DNA of 48,934 bases, taken from positions 1 to 48,934 of the forward strand of contig JASFWK010000006.1 of the NCBI GenBank assembly GCA_050049355.1, in the 5' to 3' direction. Both the position numbers and the translations under genes were made by a program. A model generated the notes under the pieces. The model was not told the DNA's origin and did not search any database. It saw only the letters and a program-made list of their open reading frames with translations. The number at the start of each line of letters is the position of its first letter. Within the stretch, counting starts at the first letter, position 1. This DNA is from JASFWK01 sp050049355. GTDB taxonomy: Bacteria > Chloroflexota > Anaerolineae > B4-G1 > DUEL01. Positions 15,978 to 24,506 of this stretch are shown piece after piece.

Positions 15978-17254
15978 GACCCGTCTCCCTGTGCCTTCTC
16001 CAGCCCCAAGCTTGCCACCAGGCCCCCGGTTATCCCCGCTGCCGTGATGGCGAACAGCACCGGGTAGGAGGTCGCTCGGAGCAGCACGCCGCCCAGCAGA
16101 GAGATCGGCACAAGCGCGCCCATCAGAGTGTTTGCCAGGCCGATGTAGAGGGCTCGCTGCTCGGCCGGGGCCATCTCGAGCAGATAGTTGAGCGGACCCA
16201 ACATCGCAGAGTTGACAGTCACACCGTAGAGGAAGTAGGCCAGTGGATAGATCCGAGCCAGTGCCGACGAGTTTGTCAGGTGGAGCAGGAGAGCTACCAG
16301 CGGGCTTCCCAGCGCTGCCGCGCTGCCAAGACGGACAGCCGGCCGCGGACCGTGCCGCTCGCTGAGCCACCCTAGGCCCAGGCTGGCGACGATTCCCCCT
16401 GCCATTTGGGCCGAGACGAACCACCCGGTGACTGTCTCCGAGAGCCCCACGGCCTCGGTGGCGTGCAAGATGTAGAAGGGGGAGGCTAGACCCATAAGTC
16501 CGGTCAGCCATCGCACCACCATCAGTCTGCGGAAACCCGGATCGCCTTTCCACACTGACATCAGCTGGTCAAGGAGTCCTTGGCGATGACGCTCTTCTTC
16601 ATTGACGTCCTGATCGTCTGCCTCGGGCTCCTTGAGAAAACCGAGGGCTATGATCCCCGGGATGTGGGCCGCGAAGGAGAGGGCGAACAGAAGGGCATAG
16701 TTCTTGGGAAATGGTAGGGAAGGACTGGCCAGGATCACGCTCACCAATCCTCCTACCGCCATTCCCAGTCCCCCGCCGACTATCTGAGCCGTCCCCACCA
16801 GTCGGCCTCGGCGGCTCACCGGGACAACTCGCGCCAAGATGTCGAACCAGGCGACGGAGGCCACGCTGTCCAGCACTGTGAAGAGTCCAATGCAGGTGAA
16901 GAAGACCGTCAGCATGGCAGTGGAGTGTTCGGGCAGCCCTGCCCAGGTCACCAATCCCAATAGGAGAAAGAGGGGCCGGGCGGTGTAGCTCGCTGCCATC
17001 ATGTACGGCTTCTTCCGCGGTCGCCCAACAATCAACGTCGCCACCCCCAGTTGAGGGAGCAGCCAGCCGGCGTTGAATACCGTACCGATCAGCCCGACGA
17101 GCGGTTCGGAATCAGTCAAGCTGCGCACGAACGCCGGGAGCACCGCGTTGAGGCTGATAAACGAGAATGCCACGCCGAACCCGATGTAATCCACCAGCAA
17201 AGCCGCAAAGTTGCGGCGAAAACCGGGGGGCGGAGAGAAGTCAGTCTGGCTCAT
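15974..17254 (-). CDS. MFS transporter
   Basis: 426 residues with 12 predicted membrane helices and a charged central loop (EPEADDQDVNEEERHRQG, about residues 210-228) between the two six-helix halves. The loop after helix 2 (VGRPRKKPYMMA) matches the basic motif A region of major facilitator proteins. The substrate cannot be told. The ATG lies 8 bases after a -10 box with no ribosome site, so translation probably starts on a leaderless mRNA. The stop overlaps the DedA-like gene. It is transcribed divergently from the spermidine-synthase fusion gene. Confidence 0.85.
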   Translation of the reverse strand: MSQTDFSPPPGFRRNFAALLVDYIGFGVAFSFISLNAVLPAFVRSLTDSEPLVGLIGTVFNAGWLLPQLGVATLIVGRPRKKPYMMAASYTARPLFLLLGLVTWAGLPEHSTAMLTVFFTCIGLFTVLDSVASVAWFDILARVVPVSRRGRLVGTAQIVGGGLGMAVGGLVSVILASPSLPFPKNYALLFALSFAAHIPGIIALGFLKEPEADDQDVNEEERHRQGLLDQLMSVWKGDPGFRRLMVVRWLTGLMGLASPFYILHATEAVGLSETVTGWFVSAQMAGGIVASLGLGWLSERHGPRPAVRLGSAAALGSPLVALLLHLTNSSALARIYPLAYFLYGVTVNSAMLGPLNYLLEMAPAEQRALYIGLANTLMGALVPISLLGGVLLRATSYPVLFAITAAGITGGLVASLGLEKAQGDGS

Positions 17255-17262
17255 TTCAGCTC

Positions 17263-17290
17263 AGTGTACCACGAAGTGGCCGCAGGTCAA
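17263..17290 (-). promoter_or_regulatory. Promoter of the MFS gene, leaderless
   Basis: Minus strand: -35 TTGACC (17290-17285), 16-base spacer, -10 TACACT (17268-17263), then eight bases to the ATG at 17254. The predicted leader is 0-2 bases. Confidence 0.7.
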
Positions 17291-17427
17291 CCTGCGGGCC
17301 GGGTGGGATTGGCTCTGTACACTGAGATGTGCGCGCCGAGACGATTCGCGGCACCAGGTACCGCACAGCGCAGGATCTGGGGACGAAGGATCTTTTTGAT
17401 CGTTCCGGCCTCCCGGGGCTGCGCGCA

Positions 17428-17456
17428 TTGCATCCTTCGCTGAAACCAGCTATAAT
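17428..17456 (+). promoter_or_regulatory. Promoter of the MFS/spermidine-synthase fusion gene, leaderless
   Basis: -35 TTGCAT (17428-17433), 17-base spacer, perfect -10 TATAAT (17451-17456), then seven bases to the ATG at 17464. The predicted first base of the mRNA is the A of the ATG or its neighbour. Confidence 0.78.
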
Positions 17457-17463
17457 CACATCG

Positions 17464-18996
17464 ATGCATGGTAGAGCAGAGCGCCCCTATCTGTACCTCA
17501 CCGCTTTCGTCAGCGGCCTGGTCTCCTTGGGGGTAGAGCTGTCCGCGTCTCGGCTCCTGGCCCCCTATTTCGGCGAATCCCATCCCGTCTGGGCCGCCAT
17601 CATCGGACTGATCCTGCTCTATCTGACTGCCGGCTACTTCATCGGCGGTCGCTGGGCGGATCGCTCTCCCAAGCTCGTCACCCTCTATCAACTCGTCGCC
17701 TGGGCTGCCCTGCTGGTCGGATTGGTGCCTTTTGTCTCTCGCCCGGTTCTGCTCTTGGCCGCTCGGGGTTTGGTGGACCTCAACCTCACGCTGATGGTAG
17801 GTCCGTTCGTCGCGGTGCTGTTGCTCTTCTCCGCACCGGTCACGCTCATGGGATGCGTCTCTCCCTTCGTTATCCGGCTCTTGATGGAGCGCGTCGAGCG
17901 GGCGGGGAATGTGGCGGGACGAACCTATGCGATCTCAACCGCCGGGAGCCTGCTGGGGACGCTGCTTCCGGTCTTTGTGCTCATTCCTACTGTAGGCACC
18001 AGCGATACCTTCGTCGCCTTGTCGCTCTTGCTGATGACCGTGGGGCTGGCGGGATTGGTCCGCTCTGCTCCACGCCGTGCTGTTCTCTACCTTTGGATGC
18101 CGTTGGTGTTGCTCCTGCTGGTCTTCACCTTGCGCGGTCGGCCGATCAAGCCTCAACAAGGGGTTATCTTCGAAACGGAGTCGGCCTACAACTACATCCA
18201 GGTGGTCGAGCGAGACGGTTGGAGAAGGCTCTATCTGAACGAAGGTCAGGGTATCCACTCGGTCTACCGCCCCGGCATGAAGCGCGCCTGGGGGACCTGG
18301 GATTACTTCCTTGTCGCGCCCTTCTTCAACCCGCCGCCCTTCCCGCCTGACCACATTCAGAGCCTGGCGATGATCGGCTTGGCCGGCGGGACCGTTCCGA
18401 AGCAGTACACCACGTTCTTTGGTCCCATTCCTATTGACGGGGTGGAGCTGGACCCGGAGATCGTGCGCGTGGGGCGGCGGTTCTTTGCGATGAATGAGCC
18501 CAACCTGAATGTGGTCGTGGCCGACGGGCGGGCCTTCCTGGCCCGCTCCGACCGCTGCTACACGGTCGTGGGGATAGATGCTTACCGCCTGCCCTACATC
18601 CCCTGGCACCTGACCACGGTGGAGTTCTTTCAACAAGTGCGTGATCATCTGACCGATGACGGCCTCGTGGTTGTCAATGTGGGGCGCACGCCTGGGGATG
18701 ATCGGCTGGTGGAGGCAATAGCGACGACGCTGGCACAGGTCTTCCCGTCTGTCCACGCGATGGATGTGCCAGCGTCTTTCAACACCATCGTAGTGGCAAC
18801 GGTTCAGCCGACGGAGCCGGAGAACCTGCTGGCAAACCGACCACTGCTGGAGGCCCCGACCCTTCAGGCCATCGTTGATGAGGCGCAGGCGAATCTCCGG
18901 CCGATAGAGTTCGGCTCGGTGGCATTTACCGACGACCGAGCCCCGGTGGAGATGCTGACCCACGCTGTGATGCTCGACTACGTGCTGGGAAGGTAA
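17464..18996 (+). CDS. Membrane-anchored spermidine synthase-like protein (fused MFS/spermidine synthase)
   Basis: 510 residues from ATG 17464, fixed by the promoter just upstream; the frame is open earlier but codes nothing family-like. The first ~225 residues form about seven membrane helices with SLGVELSASRLLAPYFGES and GCVSPFVIRLL, typical of this fusion family. The C-terminal half is a Rossmann fold of the spermidine synthase type: YLNEGQGIHSVY, MIGLAGGTVPKQY, DGVELDPEIV and VVADGRAFL. The Gly-rich and acidic nucleotide-binding residues are kept, but a full polyamine pocket is not obvious. The real substrate of these fusions is not established. Confidence 0.85.
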   Translation: MHGRAERPYLYLTAFVSGLVSLGVELSASRLLAPYFGESHPVWAAIIGLILLYLTAGYFIGGRWADRSPKLVTLYQLVAWAALLVGLVPFVSRPVLLLAARGLVDLNLTLMVGPFVAVLLLFSAPVTLMGCVSPFVIRLLMERVERAGNVAGRTYAISTAGSLLGTLLPVFVLIPTVGTSDTFVALSLLLMTVGLAGLVRSAPRRAVLYLWMPLVLLLLVFTLRGRPIKPQQGVIFETESAYNYIQVVERDGWRRLYLNEGQGIHSVYRPGMKRAWGTWDYFLVAPFFNPPPFPPDHIQSLAMIGLAGGTVPKQYTTFFGPIPIDGVELDPEIVRVGRRFFAMNEPNLNVVVADGRAFLARSDRCYTVVGIDAYRLPYIPWHLTTVEFFQQVRDHLTDDGLVVVNVGRTPGDDRLVEAIATTLAQVFPSVHAMDVPASFNTIVVATVQPTEPENLLANRPLLEAPTLQAIVDEAQANLRPIEFGSVAFTDDRAPVEMLTHAVMLDYVLGR

Positions 18997-19007
18997 GCTG
19001 GAATGCC

Positions 19008-19353
19008 TGGGCGAGCGCTCACCCTCTCATCGAATTCATCGACGAGTCTATGTACGGCGCACGCGAGGCAACCTGGGTTGATCCGCACCGAGCTGGGTGT
19101 TGGATGGGCCCAGAAGGGATGGCCGTGGCGGCGCGGACGCGTACGGCGTTGCCTGGTGATCTGCTGCTCATTCCGCTGATGGGGCGGGTGCGCAGTCTGA
19201 GCTACCTGCGTCTCAGCGCCATACTGGGGAATCATCCCTCTCGGGTTGGGGTTGGTGGCTGAGCGGTTCGACCTGCGGATGAGCATGTGGTTGTTGTCCT
19301 TGGGGCCAATAGCGCTGTTGGCTGGCGTTCCGAGAAGCAGATCGAAGGCATAG
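19008..19353 (+). pseudogene. Eroded MFS transporter remnant
   Basis: In one frame the DNA reads HPLIEFIDESMYGAREAT (about 19020-19073), like helix 1 of an MFS carrier. The same frame later gives LPGDLLLIPLMGRVRSLSYL (about 19149-19208). At about 19210-19225 the coding look shifts frame and continues as YWGIIPLGLGLVAERFDL and MSMWLLSLGPIALLAGVP to a TAG at 19351, a typical last helix. The middle of the protein is missing and no start codon or ribosome site is seen. I infer a transporter gene reduced by deletion and frameshift. It fills most of the 380-base gap between the two flanking genes. Confidence 0.6.
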
Positions 19354-19376
19354 AGGACACCCGTTGGAGGTGAGCG

Positions 19377-20072
19377 ATGCGTATCTGGCCTAAAGCGATC
19401 CATGTTCTGATTGTGCTAGCGCTTCCGCTGACGTTCCTGGCGGTCAGTCTGCGTGTTGTGACGAGTCACTGGCTGGTCCGTTGGGAGTACGGCAAGTCCG
19501 ACTTCCCGCCCGATCCCTATGGCCTCACCACTCAGGAGCGGATCCGGCTGGCAATCCCTTGCGTAGACTACCTGGTGACCGGTGCAGGGATCGACCTGCT
19601 GGCTGACCTGCAGCTGGAGGGGCGGCCTGCCTTCAATGAGCGGGAATTGCGCCACATGGAGGACGTCAAGAGGGTGCTGTGGGGGCTGCTGGGGGCTGGG
19701 GCTGGGGCCGGCATGGTCGTGTTGGGAGGTGCGGCCGCCCTGGCCGCCCGTCGCCCCACGCGCGTCCGCGCCCGCACTGCACTGCTGGGGGGCAGTTTGC
19801 TCACACTGGCGCTTCTGGCCGCTGTGGGAGGGCTAATGTTAGTTGGGTGGAATACGTTCTTCGTTGGCTTCCACGAACTCCTCTTTCCCCCAGGGACGTG
19901 GAACTTTCCCTTCTCCGATACCCTGATTCGTCTCTATCCGGAGCGATTCTGGATGGACGTGGGAGCCGTGGTCGTGGGGCTGATGGCCCTGCAGCCGGTC
20001 CTGATCGGTGGTGGCGCATTTCTCTGGCTGCGCTCAGCGGCCCAGGCGATGGAGGAAGAGATTGCCCAGTAG
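19377..20072 (+). CDS. DUF1461/TIGR01906 membrane protein (Lit-like)
   Basis: 231 residues with four membrane helices (about 7-27, 100-122, 138-158, 196-218) and an extracytoplasmic loop after the first. Conserved features of the TIGR01906 family are present: RHMEDVK (His93) and FHELLFPPGTWNF (His166) followed by SDTLIRLYPERFW. The family includes Lit, the lipoprotein intramolecular transacylase that makes lyso-form lipoproteins in some Gram-positives. Whether this distant member does so is inference, but the window has two lipoproteins that could be substrates. GGAGGTGA lies before the ATG. A hairpin lies 53 bases after its stop. Confidence 0.78.
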   Translation: MRIWPKAIHVLIVLALPLTFLAVSLRVVTSHWLVRWEYGKSDFPPDPYGLTTQERIRLAIPCVDYLVTGAGIDLLADLQLEGRPAFNERELRHMEDVKRVLWGLLGAGAGAGMVVLGGAAALAARRPTRVRARTALLGGSLLTLALLAAVGGLMLVGWNTFFVGFHELLFPPGTWNFPFSDTLIRLYPERFWMDVGAVVVGLMALQPVLIGGGAFLWLRSAAQAMEEEIAQ

Positions 20073-20124
20073 TTCCTGGTGCACAGGACCGGCCGATGAT
20101 GGCAGGAATGAACGTAGAGGACGA

Positions 20125-20155
20125 CCCGCCCGAGATACTCATTCGAGAGGGCGGG
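20125..20155 (+). terminator. GC-rich hairpin after the Lit-like gene
   Basis: CCCGCCC (20125-20131) pairs with GGGCGGG (20149-20155) around a 17-base loop, 53 bases after the stop of the Lit-like gene. No T-run follows; termination or mRNA end protection is possible. Confidence 0.4.
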
Positions 20156-20227
20156 GGGACGGTGTCCGATGGCAGAATGGCCGCAGTCGTGTGATTGCGG
20201 CAGTCGTGATGAAGGGGGGAGTGGCAG

Positions 20228-21088
20228 TTGAGGAAAGAGATAGGTGAGCGCCCGCGCTTCCCGTGGTACGGTTGGGTGGGAGGGGCTGTGGTCATTGGTG
20301 CTGAAGTCTGTCTCTTTGCCCGTCAGCCCTTCGTCAGCCGGTGGTTCACCCCTATCGTGTGGACCGGCTACGTCCTGTTCGCCGATGGGCTTGCTTTCCG
20401 CCTGCGAGGTCGCTCCCTGATCCAGAGCCGCCCCCGTGAGGCACTGATGTTGCCCTGGATCTCTGCGGGCTGCTGGCTGATCTTCGAGCTCTACAACCTT
20501 CGCCTGCGCAACTGGTACTACGCGGGAGTGCCAGAGCATCCTTTGGTGCGGGACTGGGCCTATCTCTGGTCGTTTGCTACCATCTTCCCGGGTATGTTCG
20601 AGACGGCCGATGTGCTGAGGGGGCTCGGGTTGTTCCAGGGGACACGGCGGCAACCCCATGATATGTCCTCCCTCTGGCTGAGACTTTCGTTTCTGCTGGG
20701 GCTGGCATTCCTGGCCATCCCGCCACTCCTTCCTCCGGATGTGGCCTCCTATACATTTGCCCTTGTTTGGGTGGGGTTCGTGCTGCTGCTGGAGCCAGTC
20801 AACCGGGCGTTGGGGGCACCTTCTCTCTATCGGGCCTGGGAGCGGGGAAAGCCTCGGCCTGTCTATGTTATGCTGAGCGCAGGGTTGCTCTGTGGGGTTC
20901 TGTGGGAATTTTGGAACTACTGGGCCACGGCGCGCTGGCGGTACACGCTTCCCTGGCCGCTGGACTTCGGGGTCTACTACTTCCGCATGCCGCTGCTGGG
21001 GATGCTGGGCTTCCCTGTCTTCGCGCTTGAGTGCTACACGATGTACCATTTCCTCTGGCGGATGCTGGGAGGAGAAGCAAACGAGTAG
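20228..21088 (+). CDS. Membrane protein of unknown function, 286 aa
   Basis: The start is TTG 20228, supported by AGGGGGGAG six bases upstream. The protein has about eight hydrophobic helices and many Trp, Tyr and Phe residues (ELYNLRLRNWYYAGVP, EFWNYWATARWRYTLPW), with a conserved-looking HPLVRDWAYLWSFATIFPG. I recognise no family. It is followed 18 bases later by a spermidine-synthase-like gene and preceded by the Lit-like gene, so the three may form an envelope-related operon. Function not assigned. Confidence 0.72.
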   Translation: MRKEIGERPRFPWYGWVGGAVVIGAEVCLFARQPFVSRWFTPIVWTGYVLFADGLAFRLRGRSLIQSRPREALMLPWISAGCWLIFELYNLRLRNWYYAGVPEHPLVRDWAYLWSFATIFPGMFETADVLRGLGLFQGTRRQPHDMSSLWLRLSFLLGLAFLAIPPLLPPDVASYTFALVWVGFVLLLEPVNRALGAPSLYRAWERGKPRPVYVMLSAGLLCGVLWEFWNYWATARWRYTLPWPLDFGVYYFRMPLLGMLGFPVFALECYTMYHFLWRMLGGEANE

Positions 21089-21106
21089 GTAGGGGACGAG
21101 GACGAG

Positions 21107-21805
21107 ATGGGGGTCCTGGTGCGTGAGGACACGGAGCGGGGTGAGGTCGTGCTGCGCCGGCGAGAGGTTGCAGGTCGTCCGCCCGTCTACGAAATCATCT
21201 TCAACGGCGTTTTCCTGATGGCAAGCACCAATGCTCCGTCTGCCCGCAGATTGGCGCATCTCTCGCTTGAGCCCCTCAGGGGGCGCCGGGCATTGCGCGT
21301 CCTCATTGGGGGTCTGGGGATTGGCTACACCCTCCGGTCTGTTCTGGATTCTCCTGAGGTAGCCCACGTCGATGTGGTGGAGGTGGAGCCACTGATCGTC
21401 GAATGGGCGCGGACGTATTTCGCGCCCTTGAACGACGACGCGTTGGCCGACCGGCGAGTGCAGATCGTGGTAGGGGATCTTGCTCCCTACCTGAGGAGGG
21501 CGACTGGTCCATACGACGCGATCGTCTTGGACGTGGATAACGGCCCTACGTGGCTGGTGCTGGAAGAGAACGCTGCGCTATATCGCCCTCCGGCGCTCGA
21601 GCGGATGCGGGAACTGCTGGCTTCGGGAGGCGTGCTGGCCGTATGGGCGTCGGAGCGTGCGTCTGATTTCTTGGCTGAGTTGGAACGGGTGTTCGGCTGG
21701 GCAGACCAGACGGTGGTGCACGAGAGAGACGAGCGGGGCCGGGAGGTCGAGTACTTCGTCTACCGGGCCATCCCCGCAGATGACTCAGTTTGGCGGGGTC
21801 TCTGA
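21107..21805 (+). CDS. Spermidine synthase-like methyltransferase-fold protein
   Basis: 232 residues, one Rossmann domain of the spermidine/spermine synthase type: VLIGGLGIGYTLRSVL (nucleotide loop), VDVVEVEPLIVEWAR (acidic residue for ribose), VQIVVGDLAPYL and AIVLDVDNGPTWLVL. The catalytic DSTDP motif of SpeE is replaced by DVDNGP, and the N-terminal tetramerisation domain is short, so true aminopropyl transfer is doubtful. It is the second protein of this superfamily in 4 kb. The stop lies 13 bases from the convergent lon stop. Confidence 0.8.
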   Translation: MGVLVREDTERGEVVLRRREVAGRPPVYEIIFNGVFLMASTNAPSARRLAHLSLEPLRGRRALRVLIGGLGIGYTLRSVLDSPEVAHVDVVEVEPLIVEWARTYFAPLNDDALADRRVQIVVGDLAPYLRRATGPYDAIVLDVDNGPTWLVLEENAALYRPPALERMRELLASGGVLAVWASERASDFLAELERVFGWADQTVVHERDERGREVEYFVYRAIPADDSVWRGL

Positions 21806-21818
21806 GTCCTGAGAGGGC

Positions 21819-24218
21819 CTAGTCTGATGCAGGGAGCAGGGCTGTCTCCAATACTTCATCCATTCGCTCCACCAGCACGATCTCCAGGCTTCGCAGTACC
21901 TTGCGGGGAATCTCCACCAGATCAGACTCGTTGCGTCTTGGGATGATCGCCACCTTGAGACCCGCTCGGTGGGCAGCAAGGATCTTCTCCTTGAATCCAC
22001 CCACAGGCAGGGCGCGCCCTCTCAGCGTTATCTCCCCGGTCATCCCCACGTCCCGCCGCACTGGGCGATCGGTGAGGGCAGAGATGAGGGCCGTGGCCAT
22101 CGTGATGCCGGCGGAGGGTCCGTCCTTGGGGATTGCCCCCTCCGGCAGGTGGATATGGATGTCGGTCTTGTCGAAGATATCCTCGTCCAAGCCCCACTCT
22201 TCAGAGCGGGAGCGCGCGTAGCTCAGGGCCGCCTGGGCTGACTCCTGCATCACTTCCCCCAGCTGCCCTGTCAGGGTGAGGTGACCCTTGCCAGGCATCA
22301 ATGTCACTTCGACCGACATCAGGTCGCCGCCAGCTTCGGTCCAGGCCAGGCTTGTGGCCAGCCCGATCTCGTCCTGCTCCTGCGAGCGATCGCGCAGATA
22401 GCGGGGCGGGCCTAGATAGCTGGGCAGGGCGGTGACGATAATCCGCTGGAGAGGTTTCTTTCCCTCGGCCAGCCTGCGTGCCGCCTTGCGGCAAATGGCA
22501 GCGATCTCCCGTTCTAGATTCCGCACTCCCGCCTCGTAAGTGAACTCGCGGATGATGCGCCGGAGCGCAGCGTTGGTGAAGTGTAGGGGGGCCTCTTTCA
22601 GCCCGTGCTCTTCAATCTGCCGAGGGATCAAGAACCGGCGGGCGATCTCCACCTTCTCCTCTTCGACGTAGGAGGGGAATTCGATTACCTCCATCCGATC
22701 CTGCAGGGCTGGCGGGATGGGCCCGAGCGTGTTAGCGGTGGTGATGAAGAGCACTTTGGAGAGGTCGTAGTGAACCTCCAGATAATGGTCGGAGAAGGAG
22801 TGGTTCTGCTCGGGGTCGAGTACTTCCAGCAGCGCCGCCGCCGGGTCTCCTCGGAAGTCCAGTCCCAGCTTGTCCACCTCATCCAGCATGAAGAGCGGGT
22901 TGATTGTCTTTGCACGGCGCATCGTCTGGATGATGCGGCCTGGCATTGCGCCGATGTAGGTACGTCGGTGACCGCGGATCTCAGCCTCGTCCCGCACGCC
23001 TCCCAGGCTGACGCGGACGAAGTTCCGCCCCAACGCTTTGGCGATGGACTGCCCCAAGCTAGTCTTGCCGGTCCCCGGCGGCCCCACGAAGCACAGGATG
23101 GGACTGCGCATCCTTTCGGGGGTCAGCTTCTTGACCGCAATGTACTCCAGGATGCGCTCCTTAGCCTTGGGGAGTCCGTAGTGACAGGATTCCAGCACCT
23201 CTTCCACATCGGCCAGATCCAGCGTGTCCTCTGTCTCCTCCGCCCAAGGGAGATCCAGCAGCCAATCCAGGTAGTTATGGATGATGCTCGCTTCTGGCGC
23301 TATGGACGGCATCGCTCCCAGCCGCTCCAGTTCCCGATCCGCAACTCCTCGCACATCTTCCGGCATTTGAGCTTTGACAATGCGCTCTCTCAGCCGGTTG
23401 AGCTCCTGGGTGAGTGCATCCGTTTCCCCGAGTTCGGTCTGGATGGCCTTCATCTGCTCCCGCAGGAAGTACTCTCGCTGGGTACGGTCCAGTTCCTGCT
23501 GGACGCGTGAGTGTATCTGGTCCTCAAGTTCCAGGACGTCCAGCTCCTTAGCCAGCAGGACGTTTATCTTCTGAAGGCGGTCAATGGGATCAAGCGTCTC
23601 CAGGATCTCCTGTCGCTGTGCCGTATCCAGATTCAGACTCTGGATGATCAGATCGGCCAGCAGGCCGGGCTCGCGGATGTTCAGCGCGACGACGTACAGA
23701 TCCTCTGGCAGCAGATGGTTCAGTTGGACGACCTTCTCAAAGAGGGCCAGAGTGGCACGCATAAGCGCCTCGGTCAGGCGGGTCTGCTCGGCCGGCTCGG
23801 GGATGGACATGGCCCGCACCCGAATGTAGGGCTCGAGGTGGATGTATTCCAGGATCTGGACCCGCCGGTGGCCCTGAGCCAGAATGCTGAGGGTACCATC
23901 GGGCATGCGGAGCATGCGTCCAATGATGACATCTGTACCGAAGTTGTACAGGTCATTCGACTCCACATATTCTACATCTGGGTCCCGCTGGGCGACGGTG
24001 ATGAGAGGCTCATCCCTCTCCAGGGCGATCTCCACAGCCTCAATCGACCGGACCCGACCCACGATGAGAGGAGACACCATCCGCGGGAGGAGGACCAAGT
24101 CACGCAGGGGCAGCAGCGGGCCTTCGATGACCTCGCCGGCCCCTTCTTCTGGCTTCTCCTTCCCGAACTCAAATTCCTCGAAGGGGAAGGAGCTGGGCTG
24201 GTGCCAACTCATCTTCAT
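21819..24218 (-). CDS. lon: ATP-dependent protease La
   Basis: Cytoplasmic AAA+ serine protease that removes misfolded and regulatory proteins. 799 residues from ATG 24218, which has GGAGAG eight bases upstream; the frame continues 31 codons further without family-like sequence. Order: N-terminal substrate domain (LLPLRDLVLLPRMVSPLIVG), coiled-coil segment around QREYFLREQMKAIQTELGE, AAA+ module with Walker A GPPGTGKTSLG and Walker B PLFMLDEVDKLG, then the protease domain with catalytic Ser in KDGPSAGITMA and Lys in GGFKEKILAAHRAG. All key residues are present. It is convergent with the spermidine-synthase-like gene. Confidence 0.97.
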   Translation of the reverse strand: MKMSWHQPSSFPFEEFEFGKEKPEEGAGEVIEGPLLPLRDLVLLPRMVSPLIVGRVRSIEAVEIALERDEPLITVAQRDPDVEYVESNDLYNFGTDVIIGRMLRMPDGTLSILAQGHRRVQILEYIHLEPYIRVRAMSIPEPAEQTRLTEALMRATLALFEKVVQLNHLLPEDLYVVALNIREPGLLADLIIQSLNLDTAQRQEILETLDPIDRLQKINVLLAKELDVLELEDQIHSRVQQELDRTQREYFLREQMKAIQTELGETDALTQELNRLRERIVKAQMPEDVRGVADRELERLGAMPSIAPEASIIHNYLDWLLDLPWAEETEDTLDLADVEEVLESCHYGLPKAKERILEYIAVKKLTPERMRSPILCFVGPPGTGKTSLGQSIAKALGRNFVRVSLGGVRDEAEIRGHRRTYIGAMPGRIIQTMRRAKTINPLFMLDEVDKLGLDFRGDPAAALLEVLDPEQNHSFSDHYLEVHYDLSKVLFITTANTLGPIPPALQDRMEVIEFPSYVEEEKVEIARRFLIPRQIEEHGLKEAPLHFTNAALRRIIREFTYEAGVRNLEREIAAICRKAARRLAEGKKPLQRIIVTALPSYLGPPRYLRDRSQEQDEIGLATSLAWTEAGGDLMSVEVTLMPGKGHLTLTGQLGEVMQESAQAALSYARSRSEEWGLDEDIFDKTDIHIHLPEGAIPKDGPSAGITMATALISALTDRPVRRDVGMTGEITLRGRALPVGGFKEKILAAHRAGLKVAIIPRRNESDLVEIPRKVLRSLEIVLVERMDEVLETALLPASD

Positions 24219-24506
24219 CCAACGCTCTCTCCATCCCCGATCCCACGTCATAGGCAGCCTGACTCTCCCTTGGCAGATTGGAGATTCGAGACTGTGTATT
24301 CGAATCTGCAATCCTGGCTCTGTCGAGAAAAGGACATCTTACCGCAGAGGACGCTGAGTCTCCCGAGGATTCCTCCAGGAATTCGCGGATTCTTCGCAGG
24401 TTTCAGCGGGAACCTTGAGCTCATTTCTAGTTCTTCCCTCTGCAAGTTCTGTGCTCCCTGGCGCAGATGCCCTCTGTTGACTCAATCCCGAATCTCGGAT
24501 CTGGCA

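Noticed and set aside
15978..16553. 192-codon upstream extension of the DedA-like frame
   Set aside because: Antisense-like composition inside the MFS gene; the TTG overlapping the MFS stop gives the family-length protein.
20173..20210. Direct repeat GCAGTCGTG twice before the unknown membrane gene
   Set aside because: Only two 9-base copies, no array or symmetry; likely chance or weak regulatory site.
19934..21367. 477-codon minus-strand frame opposite the membrane genes
   Set aside because: Gln/Pro/Arg-rich shadow with no family motif, spanning three plus-strand genes.
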